The translations under genes and the position numbers were made by a program. From contig NZ_BDBI01000008.1 in NCBI RefSeq assembly GCF_001612905.1, positions 124,001-188,000 of the forward strand: a DNA stretch of 64,000 nt, given 5' to 3'. Shown one piece after another: positions 52,710 to 61,882 of this stretch (position 1 is its first letter; each line of letters starts with the position of its first letter). Source of the DNA: Nocardia ignorata NBRC 108230. Lineage in GTDB: Bacteria; Actinomycetota; Actinomycetes; Mycobacteriales; Mycobacteriaceae. A model generated the notes under the pieces. That model was not told the DNA's origin. It did not search any database and saw nothing but the letters and a program-made list of their open reading frames with translations.

Positions 52710-54785
52710 ATGACCGAGCAGCCGCCCGCCGTGGCCGCCCCGTACGACATCCTGTTCGAGCCCGTCAAGATCGGGCCGTTCACCACCAAGAACCGCTTCT
52801 ACCAGGTGCCCCACTGCAACGGCATGGGCTATCGCGACCCCAGTGCGCAGGCCGCGATGCGCAAGATCAAGGCCGAGGGCGGCTGGTCGGTGGTGTGTAC
52901 CGAGCAGGTGGAGATCCACGCGACCTCCGACATCGCCCCTTTCATCGAGCTGCGGATCTGGGACGATCAGGATCTCCCCGCGCTGAAGCGGATCGCCGAC
53001 GCGATTCACGAGGGCGGCGGCCTGGCGGGTATCGAGCTGGCGCACAACGGTATGAACGCACCGAACCAGCTCAGCCGCGAAACCCCGCTCGGCCCCGGAC
53101 ATCTGCCGGTGGCCCCCGACACGATCGCGCCGGTCCAGGCGCGGGCGATGACCAAGCAGGACATCGCCGACCTGCGACGCTGGCACCGCAACGCGGTCCG
53201 CCGTTCGATCGAGGCCGGCTACGACATCGTCTACGTGTACGGCGCTCACGGCTACAGCGGCGTCCACCACTTCCTGTCCCGGCGCTACAACCAGCGCACC
53301 GACGAGTACGGCGGCTCGCTGCTCAATCGGATGCGGCTGCTGCGTGAGCTGCTCGAGGACACCCTCGAGGAGTGCGCGGGCCGGGCAGCCGTCGCGTGCC
53401 GGATCACCGTGGAGGAGGAGATCGCCGGCGGCATCACGCGCGAGGATATCGAGGGCGTACTGCGGGAGCTCGGGGAGCTTCCCGACCTGTGGGACTTCGC
53501 GATGGGCAGCTGGGAGGGCGACTCGGTCACGTCCCGGTTCGGTCCGGAGGGCAGGCAGGAGGAGTTCGTCGCCGGTCTCAAGAAGCTGACCACCAAGCCG
53601 GTTGTCGGCGTCGGGCGCTTCACGTCACCGGACGCGATGGTCCGCCAGATCAAGGCAGGCATCCTCGACTTGATCGGCGCGGCCCGCCCGTCGATCGCCG
53701 ATCCCTTCCTGCCCAACAAGATCCGTGACGGCCGGTTGAACTTGATCCGCGAGTGCATCGGCTGCAATATCTGCGTCTCCGGAGACCTCACCATGTCGCC
53801 GATTCGTTGCACCCAGAACCCGAGCATGGGTGAGGAGTGGCGGCGTGGCTGGCACCCGGAGCGGATCCGGGCGAAGGGCAGCGACTCCCAGGTCCTGGTG
53901 GTCGGTGCCGGGCCTGCCGGTCTGGAAGCGGCCCGTGCGCTCGGGGTGCGCGGATACGACGTCGCCCTCATCGAGGCGCGCCGAGAGCTGGGCGGCCGGG
54001 TGCGCCAGGAGTCGCGACTGCCTGGCCTGTCGGCGTGGGGGCGCGTCCAGGAGTACCGCGAGGCCGCGATCGCCGAACTGCCGAACGTCGAGGTCTTCCG
54101 CGAGAGCCCGATGACGGCCGCCGACATCATCGAGTTCGGCTTCCAGCACGTGCTGGTGGCCACCGGTGCGACGTGGCGCACGGACGGTGTCGCCCGCTTC
54201 CATACCACACCGCTGCCGATCGCCGAGGGTGCGCAGGTGCTCGGGCCGGACGACCTGTTCGCGGGTCGACTCCCCGAAGGCAAGACGGTCCTCGTGTACG
54301 ACGACGACCACTACTACCTCGGTGGAGTCGTCGCGGAACTGCTCGCCCAGCAGGGCTACGACGTCTCGATCGTCACCACCCAGTCGCAGGTGTCCGCCTG
54401 GACGAACAACACCTTCGAGGTCAACCGCATCCAGCGCCGTCTCATCGAGAACGGCGTCACCCGGATCACCGACCACGCCGTGACCCGCGTCGGTGCCGGA
54501 GGGGTCGAGGTGACGGACGTGTACGCCGGCGCAGTCCGCGAAATCGAGTGCGACGCCGTGGTCATGGTGACCGCCCGCTTGCCACGCGAGGAGCTCTACC
54601 TCGAACTCGAGGGGCTGCGCGCGGAGGGCGAGCTGCGGTCGGTGCGCGGCATCGGCGACGCCTGGGCGCCCGCCACGATCGCCGCGGCCGTCTGGTCGGG
54701 CCGCCGCGCCGCCGAGGAGTTCGACGCCGAGCTACCGTCCAACGACGAGGTGCCCTTCCGTCGTGAGGTGACCCAGCTGGCCTGA
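52710..54785 (+). CDS. trimethylamine/dimethylamine dehydrogenase-like iron-sulfur flavoprotein
   Basis: 691 residues. Residues 1-350 are an Old-Yellow-Enzyme barrel: FYQVPHCNGMG (Cys36, equivalent to the 6-S-cysteinyl-FMN Cys30 of TMADH) and YVYGAHGYSGVHHFLSRRYN. Residues about 348-366 hold the four [4Fe-4S] cysteines (CIGCNICVSGDLTMSPIRC). The rest is two Rossmann domains (VLVVGAGPAGLEAARAL and a VLVYDDDHYYLGGVVAELLA stretch). Gln66 aligns with TMADH Tyr60, which is Gln in dimethylamine dehydrogenase; Glu80 and Ala111 replace Ser74 and Trp105, so the amine substrate differs. Oxidative N-demethylation is the likely chemistry. Confidence 0.88.
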   Translation: MTEQPPAVAAPYDILFEPVKIGPFTTKNRFYQVPHCNGMGYRDPSAQAAMRKIKAEGGWSVVCTEQVEIHATSDIAPFIELRIWDDQDLPALKRIADAIHEGGGLAGIELAHNGMNAPNQLSRETPLGPGHLPVAPDTIAPVQARAMTKQDIADLRRWHRNAVRRSIEAGYDIVYVYGAHGYSGVHHFLSRRYNQRTDEYGGSLLNRMRLLRELLEDTLEECAGRAAVACRITVEEEIAGGITREDIEGVLRELGELPDLWDFAMGSWEGDSVTSRFGPEGRQEEFVAGLKKLTTKPVVGVGRFTSPDAMVRQIKAGILDLIGAARPSIADPFLPNKIRDGRLNLIRECIGCNICVSGDLTMSPIRCTQNPSMGEEWRRGWHPERIRAKGSDSQVLVVGAGPAGLEAARALGVRGYDVALIEARRELGGRVRQESRLPGLSAWGRVQEYREAAIAELPNVEVFRESPMTAADIIEFGFQHVLVATGATWRTDGVARFHTTPLPIAEGAQVLGPDDLFAGRLPEGKTVLVYDDDHYYLGGVVAELLAQQGYDVSIVTTQSQVSAWTNNTFEVNRIQRRLIENGVTRITDHAVTRVGAGGVEVTDVYAGAVREIECDAVVMVTARLPREELYLELEGLRAEGELRSVRGIGDAWAPATIAAAVWSGRRAAEEFDAELPSNDEVPFRREVTQLA

Positions 54786-55088
54786 GGGTCGGTCGACCGA
54801 CTCTGTCCACAGGGCGGTCGACCCCACCCCGCGTGTTCGAGCGGAACCGGATCCACCGTCGTCGATCAGAACTGCACCGCCGAGTCGACGCGGTGGTCGT
54901 GTCCGGCCGAGCGATGAGGCAAGGCTCGTAGCGGACGGTGAGGATGGCAACGTCGTTCAGTGGGCTTATCCGCACGGAGAGATGCGCACCACTTCGAACA
55001 TGCCGAGGGTCGGTTGACACGCCTTCGCCGGGTGGTGAAGTCGCGATCGAACCGATAGGCCACGACGGCAATCCGCACGGAAGCCGGC
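54786..55088. other. 303-base gap without a supported gene
   Basis: Separates the TMADH-like gene from the convergent MEDS-STAS gene. No coding motif, hairpin of note or operator was seen in it. Confidence 0.4.
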
Positions 55089-55967
55089 TCAGGAATCGGT
55101 GCGCTCGATCAACCGTCGGGGATCGAAATCCATCACGTTCCATACCCGCTCGACGACGGGATGGGCGTTGGCCAGCCGTATCGACCGGTGTGCACGCTGG
55201 GACGGATCCATGCCCGCCAGTACCGCCGAGGCGCGCACACTCAGGAACGCCAGACCGCTGACGTCGAGGTCGGCGCCCTCGCTCGGCAAGACCTCGAGCG
55301 CGCCGATCAGGGCGGGAATGCCGAATTGATCGATCTCTCCCTCCAGGAAACGGTGGCCGTCTCGCCAGTACATCCCGAACGTCGTGGGGACCCGGGAGGG
55401 GCCGTGGCGCAACGGGTGTACGGCCATGACCGCGCCCAGATCCTGCCCGGTCGCGGTGAGGTCGTAGGCACACATCGCGGCTACCGGGTTACCGCCGGCC
55501 ATGAACGCGTCCGCGACGTGTTCCCACCGGACGTGACCGGGACGGCGTGCGGGATCGAGGTTCAGGGCGGTGATGTCGGTGAAGACGCGAATGCCCGCGA
55601 AACCCGCGTCGAGGGCCGATGCGACTTCGCCGCGGAAATGAGCAAGCTGGGCTTCGGCGTCGATCGGCGCGGACAAGTCGTAGACCTCCCCGAGGGAGGT
55701 ATGGGTCAGTTCGTGGCCGGCATCGGCCGCGGCGAAAGCGGCTCGCAAGCGGTCACCGGCATCGTCGTCGTCGGTGACCGCGAGCAGCCGCTGCCCGAGC
55801 GCGGCACCCTCGAGCAGCCATTCCACGGCGGCGCGGTCGCGTTCAGCGCGGGTGGTATACGCCATACAGGCATGATCGTGGCAGCCGCCGCTTCGCTTAT
55901 CGATCAGCGCACCCGCCGCCCTGGCCACCGAGGAACCGCGCGCGGGTGCGGAGAGATCGATCGACAT
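55089..55967 (-). CDS. MEDS-STAS domain protein (anti-sigma antagonist-like)
   Basis: 292 residues. The N-terminal part (CHDHACMAYTTRAERDRAAV, VYDLSAPIDAEAQLAHFRGE) is a MEDS sensory domain, first described in DcmR-type regulators and common in streptomycete anti-sigma proteins. The C-terminal ~90 residues (EGADLDVSGLAFLSVRASAV) form a STAS-like anti-sigma-antagonist domain in which the usual phosphorylatable Ser/Thr context is altered. It follows the partner kinase gene by 3 bases. Confidence 0.8.
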   Translation of the reverse strand: MSIDLSAPARGSSVARAAGALIDKRSGGCHDHACMAYTTRAERDRAAVEWLLEGAALGQRLLAVTDDDDAGDRLRAAFAAADAGHELTHTSLGEVYDLSAPIDAEAQLAHFRGEVASALDAGFAGIRVFTDITALNLDPARRPGHVRWEHVADAFMAGGNPVAAMCAYDLTATGQDLGAVMAVHPLRHGPSRVPTTFGMYWRDGHRFLEGEIDQFGIPALIGALEVLPSEGADLDVSGLAFLSVRASAVLAGMDPSQRAHRSIRLANAHPVVERVWNVMDFDPRRLIERTDS

Positions 55968-55970
55968 ACC

Positions 55971-56963
55971 TCAGATTCCTTCCCTCAGGTCAGGGGAGGG
56001 GATTTCGCACCACACGTTCTTGGCGTGCCCTGCCGGGTCCGGTTCGATGCCCCATCGGCTGCCCAGTGCCGCGATCAGGATCAAACCACGTCCACCGACC
56101 GCACTTCCGCGGTCGGTGCCCATGACCGGCCGGCGCGGGCTGAGGTCCTCTGCCTCGATCTTCACCGTCCCCTCGGCCTGGGACAGATGGATCCGGAACG
56201 CGGTGTGCGCGTGGGCAACCGCGTTGGCGGCGAGTTCGGAAACGACCAGGGCGGCATCGTCGATGACCGCGGGGCCGTGCTGCCATTCCCCCAGCCTGCC
56301 GGTGACGAATCGGCGCGCGGCGCTGACTGCGCTGGGTACCGGCAGATAGGATCGAGAATCGCTGTCCGGGTCGGCGCTCGGCCCGAGCGCGGGCTGGGCG
56401 GCGGTGTAGCTGTCGGGAGCGAGGATCTCGGAATGCTGGGCGCACACTTGCTGCAGGCGCATCAGATCGTCGGCGCCGGCGAGTATGTCACGCGGATAGG
56501 CACAGTAGAGCAGGAACCGATGGCTCTGAGCCAACTCGTTCCACATCGCTTCGAGCTCGATCGCGGCGGCCGGATCGCCGTCGGCCCACAGCAGCGCCAC
56601 CATCTCACCGAACGCGCGCACGGAACGCCCACCCGCACTCGCAGCGGCGATGACCTCGCCGATCACTTCGGCGAAACGAGCCCGGTCGAGCGCGCCGTCG
56701 ATGGTGAAGCTCGCCAAGGTCTGCTCGGCATCCAGGGTTCGATAGCGGCCGGCCGCGGCCAAGGCAGCCAAGTCCGAGCCGTGCTCGCTCAACCGCGTCG
56801 CGATGGCTTCCCGATGCGCGGGTGTGGCGATCACCACGGCCGCACCGTCGGTGTCCAACCCCTGCCCGAGGAAGTCGCTGACGTTGCGGGCCAGTTCCTC
56901 CAGCCCGTCGTAAATGCTCACGACGTGGTCGTGCGGTGAAGCCACCCCAGCCTGGACACTCAT
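55971..56963 (-). CDS. MEDS-HATPase protein (RsbW-like anti-sigma kinase)
   Basis: 330 residues. MEDS domain at the N-terminus (HDHVVSIYDGLEELARNVSD, LYCAYPRDILAGADDLMRLQ). Residues about 215-330 are a GHKL ATPase: ALVVSELAANAVAHAHTAFR carries the ATP-lid Asn region and GGRGLILIAALGSRWGIEPD the glycine-rich box. It probably phosphorylates STAS partners and sequesters a sigma factor not encoded nearby. It is the first gene of a two-gene operon with the MEDS-STAS gene. Confidence 0.82.
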   Translation of the reverse strand: MSVQAGVASPHDHVVSIYDGLEELARNVSDFLGQGLDTDGAAVVIATPAHREAIATRLSEHGSDLAALAAAGRYRTLDAEQTLASFTIDGALDRARFAEVIGEVIAAASAGGRSVRAFGEMVALLWADGDPAAAIELEAMWNELAQSHRFLLYCAYPRDILAGADDLMRLQQVCAQHSEILAPDSYTAAQPALGPSADPDSDSRSYLPVPSAVSAARRFVTGRLGEWQHGPAVIDDAALVVSELAANAVAHAHTAFRIHLSQAEGTVKIEAEDLSPRRPVMGTDRGSAVGGRGLILIAALGSRWGIEPDPAGHAKNVWCEIPSPDLREGI

Positions 56964-57388
56964 AAGGACGAGGCTACGGTATCCGGCCGGTCACCGGGAC
57001 CGCGATTCCGAGCGGATAGAGCCGCGTGGGCCCGGCGAGGCTGCCGACGCCTCGGGCCTGGTTTGCCTCCGCTGATGTCGTCGGTTTCTCGAGGCTCTCA
57101 GATTGAGCGGTGTTGAACCCCAAGCGCTCTGCCTGCGGTTTCGCGACTCGCACGCTTGTCCTGATGCTGACCGTGGTCGGCTTCACCGACACCGGGCTGT
57201 ACCTGGTGTTCGACAGCTGAGGCGGGGAACGGCAGGCGGATCGGCATTCAGGGTCGAAACCGAGGACCGAGACCGGAATGGGTGACGAAACCTCGTTGAC
57301 GGCGTGTCATTCGGGGCCTTCGCGGGAGTCGGCGCACACTACAGCACACGCATCGATCGCGAAGATTTCATACAGAAGGGCCTTCTGG
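56964..57388. other. 425-base region, promoters and a possible gene tail
   Basis: It holds the promoters of the divergent MEDS operon and the glycoside hydrolase. The plus strand at about 57148-57222 translates to a hydrophobic end, TLVLMLTVVGFTDTGLYLVF then DS and a stop, with no start or upstream domain, so it may be a gene remnant. Confidence 0.35.
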
Positions 57389-58894
57389 ATGAAGACATCG
57401 ATTCTCGCCCCGCTCGGACGAATTCGCGTCGGAAATACGGTGCTCGCGTTGGTCGCGAGCACGCTGTCGGTGATGGCGGCTGTGCCCGGCCCGGCGATGG
57501 CAGCGCCCGCCGATTCCTTCACGTCCGCCGACGTCGGCTTCGCGGAAGGCTCAGGTGACGGTGCGGACATCGTGCGGCGTCTGCCCGCCATGCAGTCCGC
57601 GGTGGCGCCCAAGGTTCCGCTGCTGCGCCTCGACCTCGACTGGTGGTCGGTCGAACCGGCCCGTGGGGCGCCGCTGCGGTGGGACCGGTTGGACCCGGTC
57701 GTGGATGCCGCCGCCGCCCGCGGAATGCGGGTTCTGCTCGTCCTCGCCTACGCGCCGCCGTGGGCGAACGGCGGTCACAGCGGCGACAAATGGTTCCCGA
57801 CCCGCGACCAGGACTGGACCTCGATCGTGGAACGCACGGTCGAGCACTTCGGCGGCAAGGTCCAGGCATACGAGATCTGGAACGAACCGAACTTCGTGAA
57901 CTTCGCCAACTTCGTCGGCGACCGCAAAGCGCGATACTGGCAGCTCGTCAAACTCGCCTACCCGCGGGTGAAGGCGCGCTGTCCCGGCTGTGTTGTTCTG
58001 GCCGGGGCGTCGGGGGCGGGAACGGTGCAGGGTGGGACCAATCCGAACGCGCCGTCGGTCTGGTTGGACTGGGCGTACAGCCGTGGGTATCGCAACTATT
58101 TCGATGCTGTCGCGCACCACCCGTATCCGGCGTGGAACTCGGGCAAAGGCCCTGCCGACCCCGAATGTGTCAATCGTTGGTGGAATATGTTCGGGCCACC
58201 CTCGGAGTCCACGCCGTGTGGTGAGCTCGCCCTGGTGCACTCGGTGATGGTTCGCCACGGCGACACCGCGAAGAAGGTGTGGGCTACCGAATTCGGCTAT
58301 CCGACAGCCGGACTCGCGGCCATCCCGAGCGCGAGCACCGTCAGCGAGTACCTCGTGCAGGGCGTCCGGATGTGGCGTGCGCTGCCGTATGCGGGTCCGC
58401 TGATCGTGTACTCCTACCGTGATCGCTGCACCGCCGCCGATGATCCCGAGTGCCACTTCGGCCTGGTGACCACGACGATGGCGAGCAAGGAGCCGATCAC
58501 CGCCGATGTCAGCGCGGCCCTGCGTGGTGACGGTGTCACGCCGGTCCCGAGTTGGCCCGAGCGGTTGGCAGCGGGGGCGACCCTGCCCCGCGCGTCCGCG
58601 CTCCGGTCCCGCAACGGACTCTACGAGCTGTGGCTACAGGGTGATGGCAACCTGGTGCTTTATCGGAACAGCGGGGAAGTGCTGTGGTCGACCGCGACGA
58701 CGAACGGAGAGAATCTGGTCAACCAGAACGACGGCAACCTGGTCCTGTACACCGGAAGCGGGGCCGCGGCGTGGTCGTCGAGGACGTGGACCACGGGCCC
58801 GTCGACGTTGGTCCTGGAGGACACCGGCAATCTGGTGCTCTACCGCAACGACGGAGGAGCGATCACCTGGTCCACGGGAACGGCACAAGGATAA
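57389..58894 (+). CDS. secreted clan-A glycoside hydrolase with C-terminal bulb-type lectin domain
   Basis: 501 residues. A signal peptide (VLALVASTLSVMAAVPGPAM) precedes a TIM-barrel: RGMRVLLVLAYAPPWANGG, the acid/base AYEIWNEPNF and a nucleophile region KVWATEFGYPT, as in GH39/GH5-like enzymes. From about residue 390 three QxDxNxVxY-type repeats (LQGDGNLVLY, QNDGNLVLY, LEDTGNLVLY) form a mannose-binding bulb-lectin domain. It probably acts on cell-surface or environmental glycans. ATG 57389 is chosen as the first start before the signal peptide. Confidence 0.86.
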   Translation: MKTSILAPLGRIRVGNTVLALVASTLSVMAAVPGPAMAAPADSFTSADVGFAEGSGDGADIVRRLPAMQSAVAPKVPLLRLDLDWWSVEPARGAPLRWDRLDPVVDAAAARGMRVLLVLAYAPPWANGGHSGDKWFPTRDQDWTSIVERTVEHFGGKVQAYEIWNEPNFVNFANFVGDRKARYWQLVKLAYPRVKARCPGCVVLAGASGAGTVQGGTNPNAPSVWLDWAYSRGYRNYFDAVAHHPYPAWNSGKGPADPECVNRWWNMFGPPSESTPCGELALVHSVMVRHGDTAKKVWATEFGYPTAGLAAIPSASTVSEYLVQGVRMWRALPYAGPLIVYSYRDRCTAADDPECHFGLVTTTMASKEPITADVSAALRGDGVTPVPSWPERLAAGATLPRASALRSRNGLYELWLQGDGNLVLYRNSGEVLWSTATTNGENLVNQNDGNLVLYTGSGAAAWSSRTWTTGPSTLVLEDTGNLVLYRNDGGAITWSTGTAQG

Positions 58895-58899
58895 CCGAA

Positions 58900-58916
58900 G
58901 GCCCCGAAACAGGGCC
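58900..58916. terminator. possible weak terminator
   Basis: GGCCC-CGAAACA-GGGCC forms a 5-bp stem right after the glycoside hydrolase stop. It is short and lacks a T-run, so it is only tentatively a terminator. Confidence 0.4.
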
Positions 58917-58917
58917 C

Positions 58918-59021
58918 ACACCGTATGTGCGGGCCAGTTTGTCGTAACGAGTCGTGACACCATGCCAATGCTGCGCTTTGTTGAACGCCCGCTCGAGCAC
59001 ATCGCGCCCCTTAATGAGCGT
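58918..59021 (-). mobile_element. remnant of an IS5-type transposase
   Basis: On the minus strand TLIKGRDVLERAFNKAQHWH then GVTTRYDKLARTY matches the highly characteristic C-terminal region of IS5-group DDE transposases (xRNVIERxFNxxKxWRGxATRYDK). Only about 35 residues remain, without the DDE residues or terminal inverted repeats. It abuts the broken end of an alpha/beta hydrolase gene, so the insertion probably truncated that gene before being lost. Confidence 0.7.
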
Positions 59022-59372
<351 letters not shown>

Positions 59373-59374
59373 TC

Positions 59375-59417
59375 ATGGAAGAGGTCGACAGACTGTAGCC
59401 GCCCTCTCGAAGGCGGC
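59375..59417 (+). promoter_or_regulatory. possible leader peptide MEEVDRL with hairpin
   Basis: ATG 59375 to TAG 59398 encodes the seven-residue peptide MEEVDRL. Its stop codon forms the first base of a hairpin, GCCGCC-CTCTCGAA-GGCGGC (59398-59417). This is the arrangement of ribosome-mediated attenuators found upstream of antibiotic-resistance ABC-F genes. Ribosome stalling in the peptide would open the hairpin. Speculative. Confidence 0.45.
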
Positions 59418-59448
59418 GCTCTCGACGACACGTTCCCTCAACTCTGGA

Positions 59449-59492
59449 ATGTGCCTTCTGCCTGTGCTTTAGTGCGCCGCGATGGCGCGCAC
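59449..59492 (+). promoter_or_regulatory. second possible leader peptide MCLLPVL with hairpin
   Basis: ATG 59449 to TAG 59472 encodes MCLLPVL, and again the last base of the stop starts a stem, GTGCGC (59472-59477) with GCGCAC (59487-59492). It lies 93 bases before the ABC-F start. Two successive short ORFs each ending in a hairpin strengthen the attenuator idea, but no good ribosome-binding site is visible for this one. Confidence 0.42.
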
Positions 59493-59584
59493 CCTCGGCC
59501 TCGCCGCGTCGCTTTCGACGGCATCCGCAAACATCCGAGTCCTTTGCGGTCGCTCGTTTCACGAGCAGGAAGAGTCGAACATCC

Positions 59585-61174
59585 ATGTCTACATCCACGC
59601 CCTCGGCGATCACTTTGCACGACCTGTCCTTCGAATGGCCCGACGGAACCGTCGCGCTGTCCCGGATCAACGGAGCATTCGGCACGGGTCGCACCGGTCT
59701 GGTCGGCCGTAACGGTGCCGGCAAATCAACGCTGCTGCGCCTGGTCGCCGGGCTCCTCACGCCCAGCTCCGGGCGCATCGACATCACCGGGGAGGTGGGG
59801 TACCTTCCCCAGACACTCACCCTCGGCCGCGACGCGACTATCGCCCAATTGCTGGGCGTCGCAGACAAACTCGCCGCCCTGCGTGCCATCGAGTCCGGTG
59901 CGACCCGCGAAGAACCCTTCGAGACGATCGGCGACGATTGGGACATCGAGGCTCGCGCCGACGAGGCCCTGCACGAGATCGGTTTCAGCGCAGCCGATCT
60001 GGACCGCCGCGTCGGCGAGATCTCCGGGGGGCAAGCTGTTCTCGTCGCAATCACAGGGCTGCGTGTTCGGCGCACCCCGATCACCTTGCTCGACGAGCCC
60101 ACCAACAATCTCGACCGTGGAACCCGGGCCGTGCTTTCCGGATTCGTGGATTCGTGGCCCGGAACCCTTGTGGTGGTCAGCCACGACCTCGAGCTGCTCG
60201 AGCGCATGGATGCCACCGCGGAACTGCACGGTACGACCCTGGAGGTGTTCGGTGGGCCCTACAGCGCCTGGAAGCAGTACGTCGAGCAGGAACAGGCCGC
60301 GGCGCAGCAGGCCGCGCGCACTGCCGAGCAGGCGTTGAAAGTCGAGAAGCGGCAACGCGTCGAGGCCGAGACCAAGCTGGCCAGGCGGGAACGCACGGGA
60401 AAGGCTACGCAGCGCGACGGTGGCATTCCCCGGATCCTGGCAGGCAATCGTGCCAGTAAGGCGCAAGCGTCGGCGGGGGCGATGCGTTCCACGCTCGATG
60501 CGAAAGTGTTAGCGGCCCAGAGTGTTCTGGACCAAGCGGCGAGTCGGGTACGGCGTGAGGAGCACATCCGACTCGATCTGCCCGATCCCGACGTGCAGCG
60601 CGGCAGGCGCATCGCGGAACTCCACGACGGCAACCGCAGCGTCATCGTTCAAGGGCCCGAACGCGTCGCCATTGTCGGCCCCAACGGCGCCGGGAAGTCG
60701 ACGCTGATCGAGAACTTGCTGCGGGATAGCGGATCCGGCACATTGTTCACCGATCGGGTCGGTTACCTCCCGCAACGCCTCGATGGCCTCGACGACCAGG
60801 TCAGCGCACTGGAGAACGTGCACGCGGCGGCCCCGGCCACGCCGCCCGCCACCATCCGCAACCACCTGGCTCGAATGCTGTTACGCGGCACCAGCGTCGA
60901 GCGACCGGTCTCGACGCTGTCGGGCGGTGAACGGTTCCGAGTTTCTCTGGCGCGCTTGCTGTTCGCCGATCCGCCGCCTCAGTTGCTGGTCCTCGACGAG
61001 CCGACGAACAACCTGGATATCGCCAGCGTCGACCAGCTTGTCGACGCGCTGGTCGCCTATCGCGGCGCTGTGCTGGTCGTCAGCCACGACTACCCGTTCC
61101 TGCGGCGCCTCGGCATCGACACCGTCATCGAACTCGATGCCGATGGCCGCTTCCGAGACCGCGGATCTTTGTGA
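59585..61174 (+). CDS. ABC-F family ATPase (ribosome protection/translation factor)
   Basis: 529 residues, two ABC domains and no membrane segment. First: [25 protein letters not shown] and [12 protein letters not shown]. Second: [50 protein letters not shown]. The interdomain linker (about residues 225-325) is rich in Arg, Ala and Glu, the region that enters the ribosomal exit site in antibiotic-resistance ABC-F proteins. Such proteins displace macrolides, lincosamides or pleuromutilins from the ribosome. Resistance is plausible but unproven. Confidence 0.92.
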   Translation: MSTSTPSAITLHDLSFEWPDGTVALSRINGAFGTGRTGLVGRNGAGKSTLLRLVAGLLTPSSGRIDITGEVGYLPQTLTLGRDATIAQLLGVADKLAALRAIESGATREEPFETIGDDWDIEARADEALHEIGFSAADLDRRVGEISGGQAVLVAITGLRVRRTPITLLDEPTNNLDRGTRAVLSGFVDSWPGTLVVVSHDLELLERMDATAELHGTTLEVFGGPYSAWKQYVEQEQAAAQQAARTAEQALKVEKRQRVEAETKLARRERTGKATQRDGGIPRILAGNRASKAQASAGAMRSTLDAKVLAAQSVLDQAASRVRREEHIRLDLPDPDVQRGRRIAELHDGNRSVIVQGPERVAIVGPNGAGKSTLIENLLRDSGSGTLFTDRVGYLPQRLDGLDDQVSALENVHAAAPATPPATIRNHLARMLLRGTSVERPVSTLSGGERFRVSLARLLFADPPPQLLVLDEPTNNLDIASVDQLVDALVAYRGAVLVVSHDYPFLRRLGIDTVIELDADGRFRDRGSL

Positions 61175-61186
61175 GGCGATACCGAA

Positions 61187-61221
61187 GCCGCCGGACCGGT
61201 AAGCGCTACCGGCCCGGCGGC
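61187..61221. terminator. terminator of the ABC-F gene
   Basis: GCCGCCGG-A-CCGGTA (61187-61201) and TACCGG-C-CCGGCGGC (61207-61221) form a 14-bp stem with one mismatch and a 5-base loop, 13 bases after the ABC-F stop. Confidence 0.75.
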
Positions 61222-61231
61222 CCGGGGGTCC

Positions 61232-61519
61232 TCAGAGGTGGTCGGCGTTGATAATCGCCTGGGCGAACGGGCGCGGGGCCTCCTGCGAGACATTGTGGCC
61301 GATCCCATCGAGGACACGGTGTTCGTATCTGCCGGTGAACTCGGCGCGGTAGCGCATGCCGTCCTTGGTGGGGCCGCGAAGTCGCTGGCCAGGGGTGATG
61401 GTGGGCACGGTGATCACCGGGCCGGTGGCGAGTTGCTGTCCGTAGGCGTCGTACTGGGGTTCGCCCGGAGCCAGGCTCAGCCGCCACCGGTAGTTCGAGA
61501 CGACGCTCTCTGGTTCAGA
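61232..61519 (-). pseudogene. C-terminal fragment of an alpha/beta hydrolase
   Basis: The minus strand from about 61519 reads SNYRWRLSLAPGEPQYDAYG and ends LDGIGHNVSQEAPRPFAQAI, the cap end and the catalytic-His GxGHNxPQEAP region of epoxide-hydrolase-like proteins. The nucleophile elbow and everything before it are gone. It is a different hydrolase type from the 59022 fragment and lies on the wrong side to be its other half. Confidence 0.68.
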
Positions 61520-61621
61520 TGGAATCTTTCGCAGCTGCGGTCCGTGCGGGAGTACACGCCGATCCGTCGATCGAGTGGCGCGCGCCCGCATCCGTTCTCG
61601 ACGTCCTCAAAAGGGCCGCGA

Positions 61622-61750
61622 TCAGGACTTGCGAAATTCGGTTGTGCGGTGGCGGCGGTGCAGCTCGCCGATCGCGGTGCCGTCGGCGGTGTTGAACGCG
61701 GCGAACAGGGTCGTGGTGCCACGACGTGCGTAGTCGTTCCAGATCCCAGC
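61622..61750 (-). mobile_element. remnant of an IS630-type transposase
   Basis: The minus strand reads [20 protein letters not shown] then [19 protein letters not shown] and a stop. This resembles the conserved catalytic-core segment of IS630-family transposases (HGTTxLFAAxNxxxG, RHRxxEF). About 40 residues remain. No terminal inverted repeats were found. Confidence 0.68.
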
Positions 61751-61882
61751 ACTCGCGTGTGCTGCGCGACCGATCGGAGGCGGCGGACTCGGTGACTGTG
61801 ATCTCAGCTGTCGGTGCGTGAGGACCGGCGGTGTCGCGTGTCCTTTCTCGTGAAGGTGTCACAGCTGGATCGAGGAGAGACG

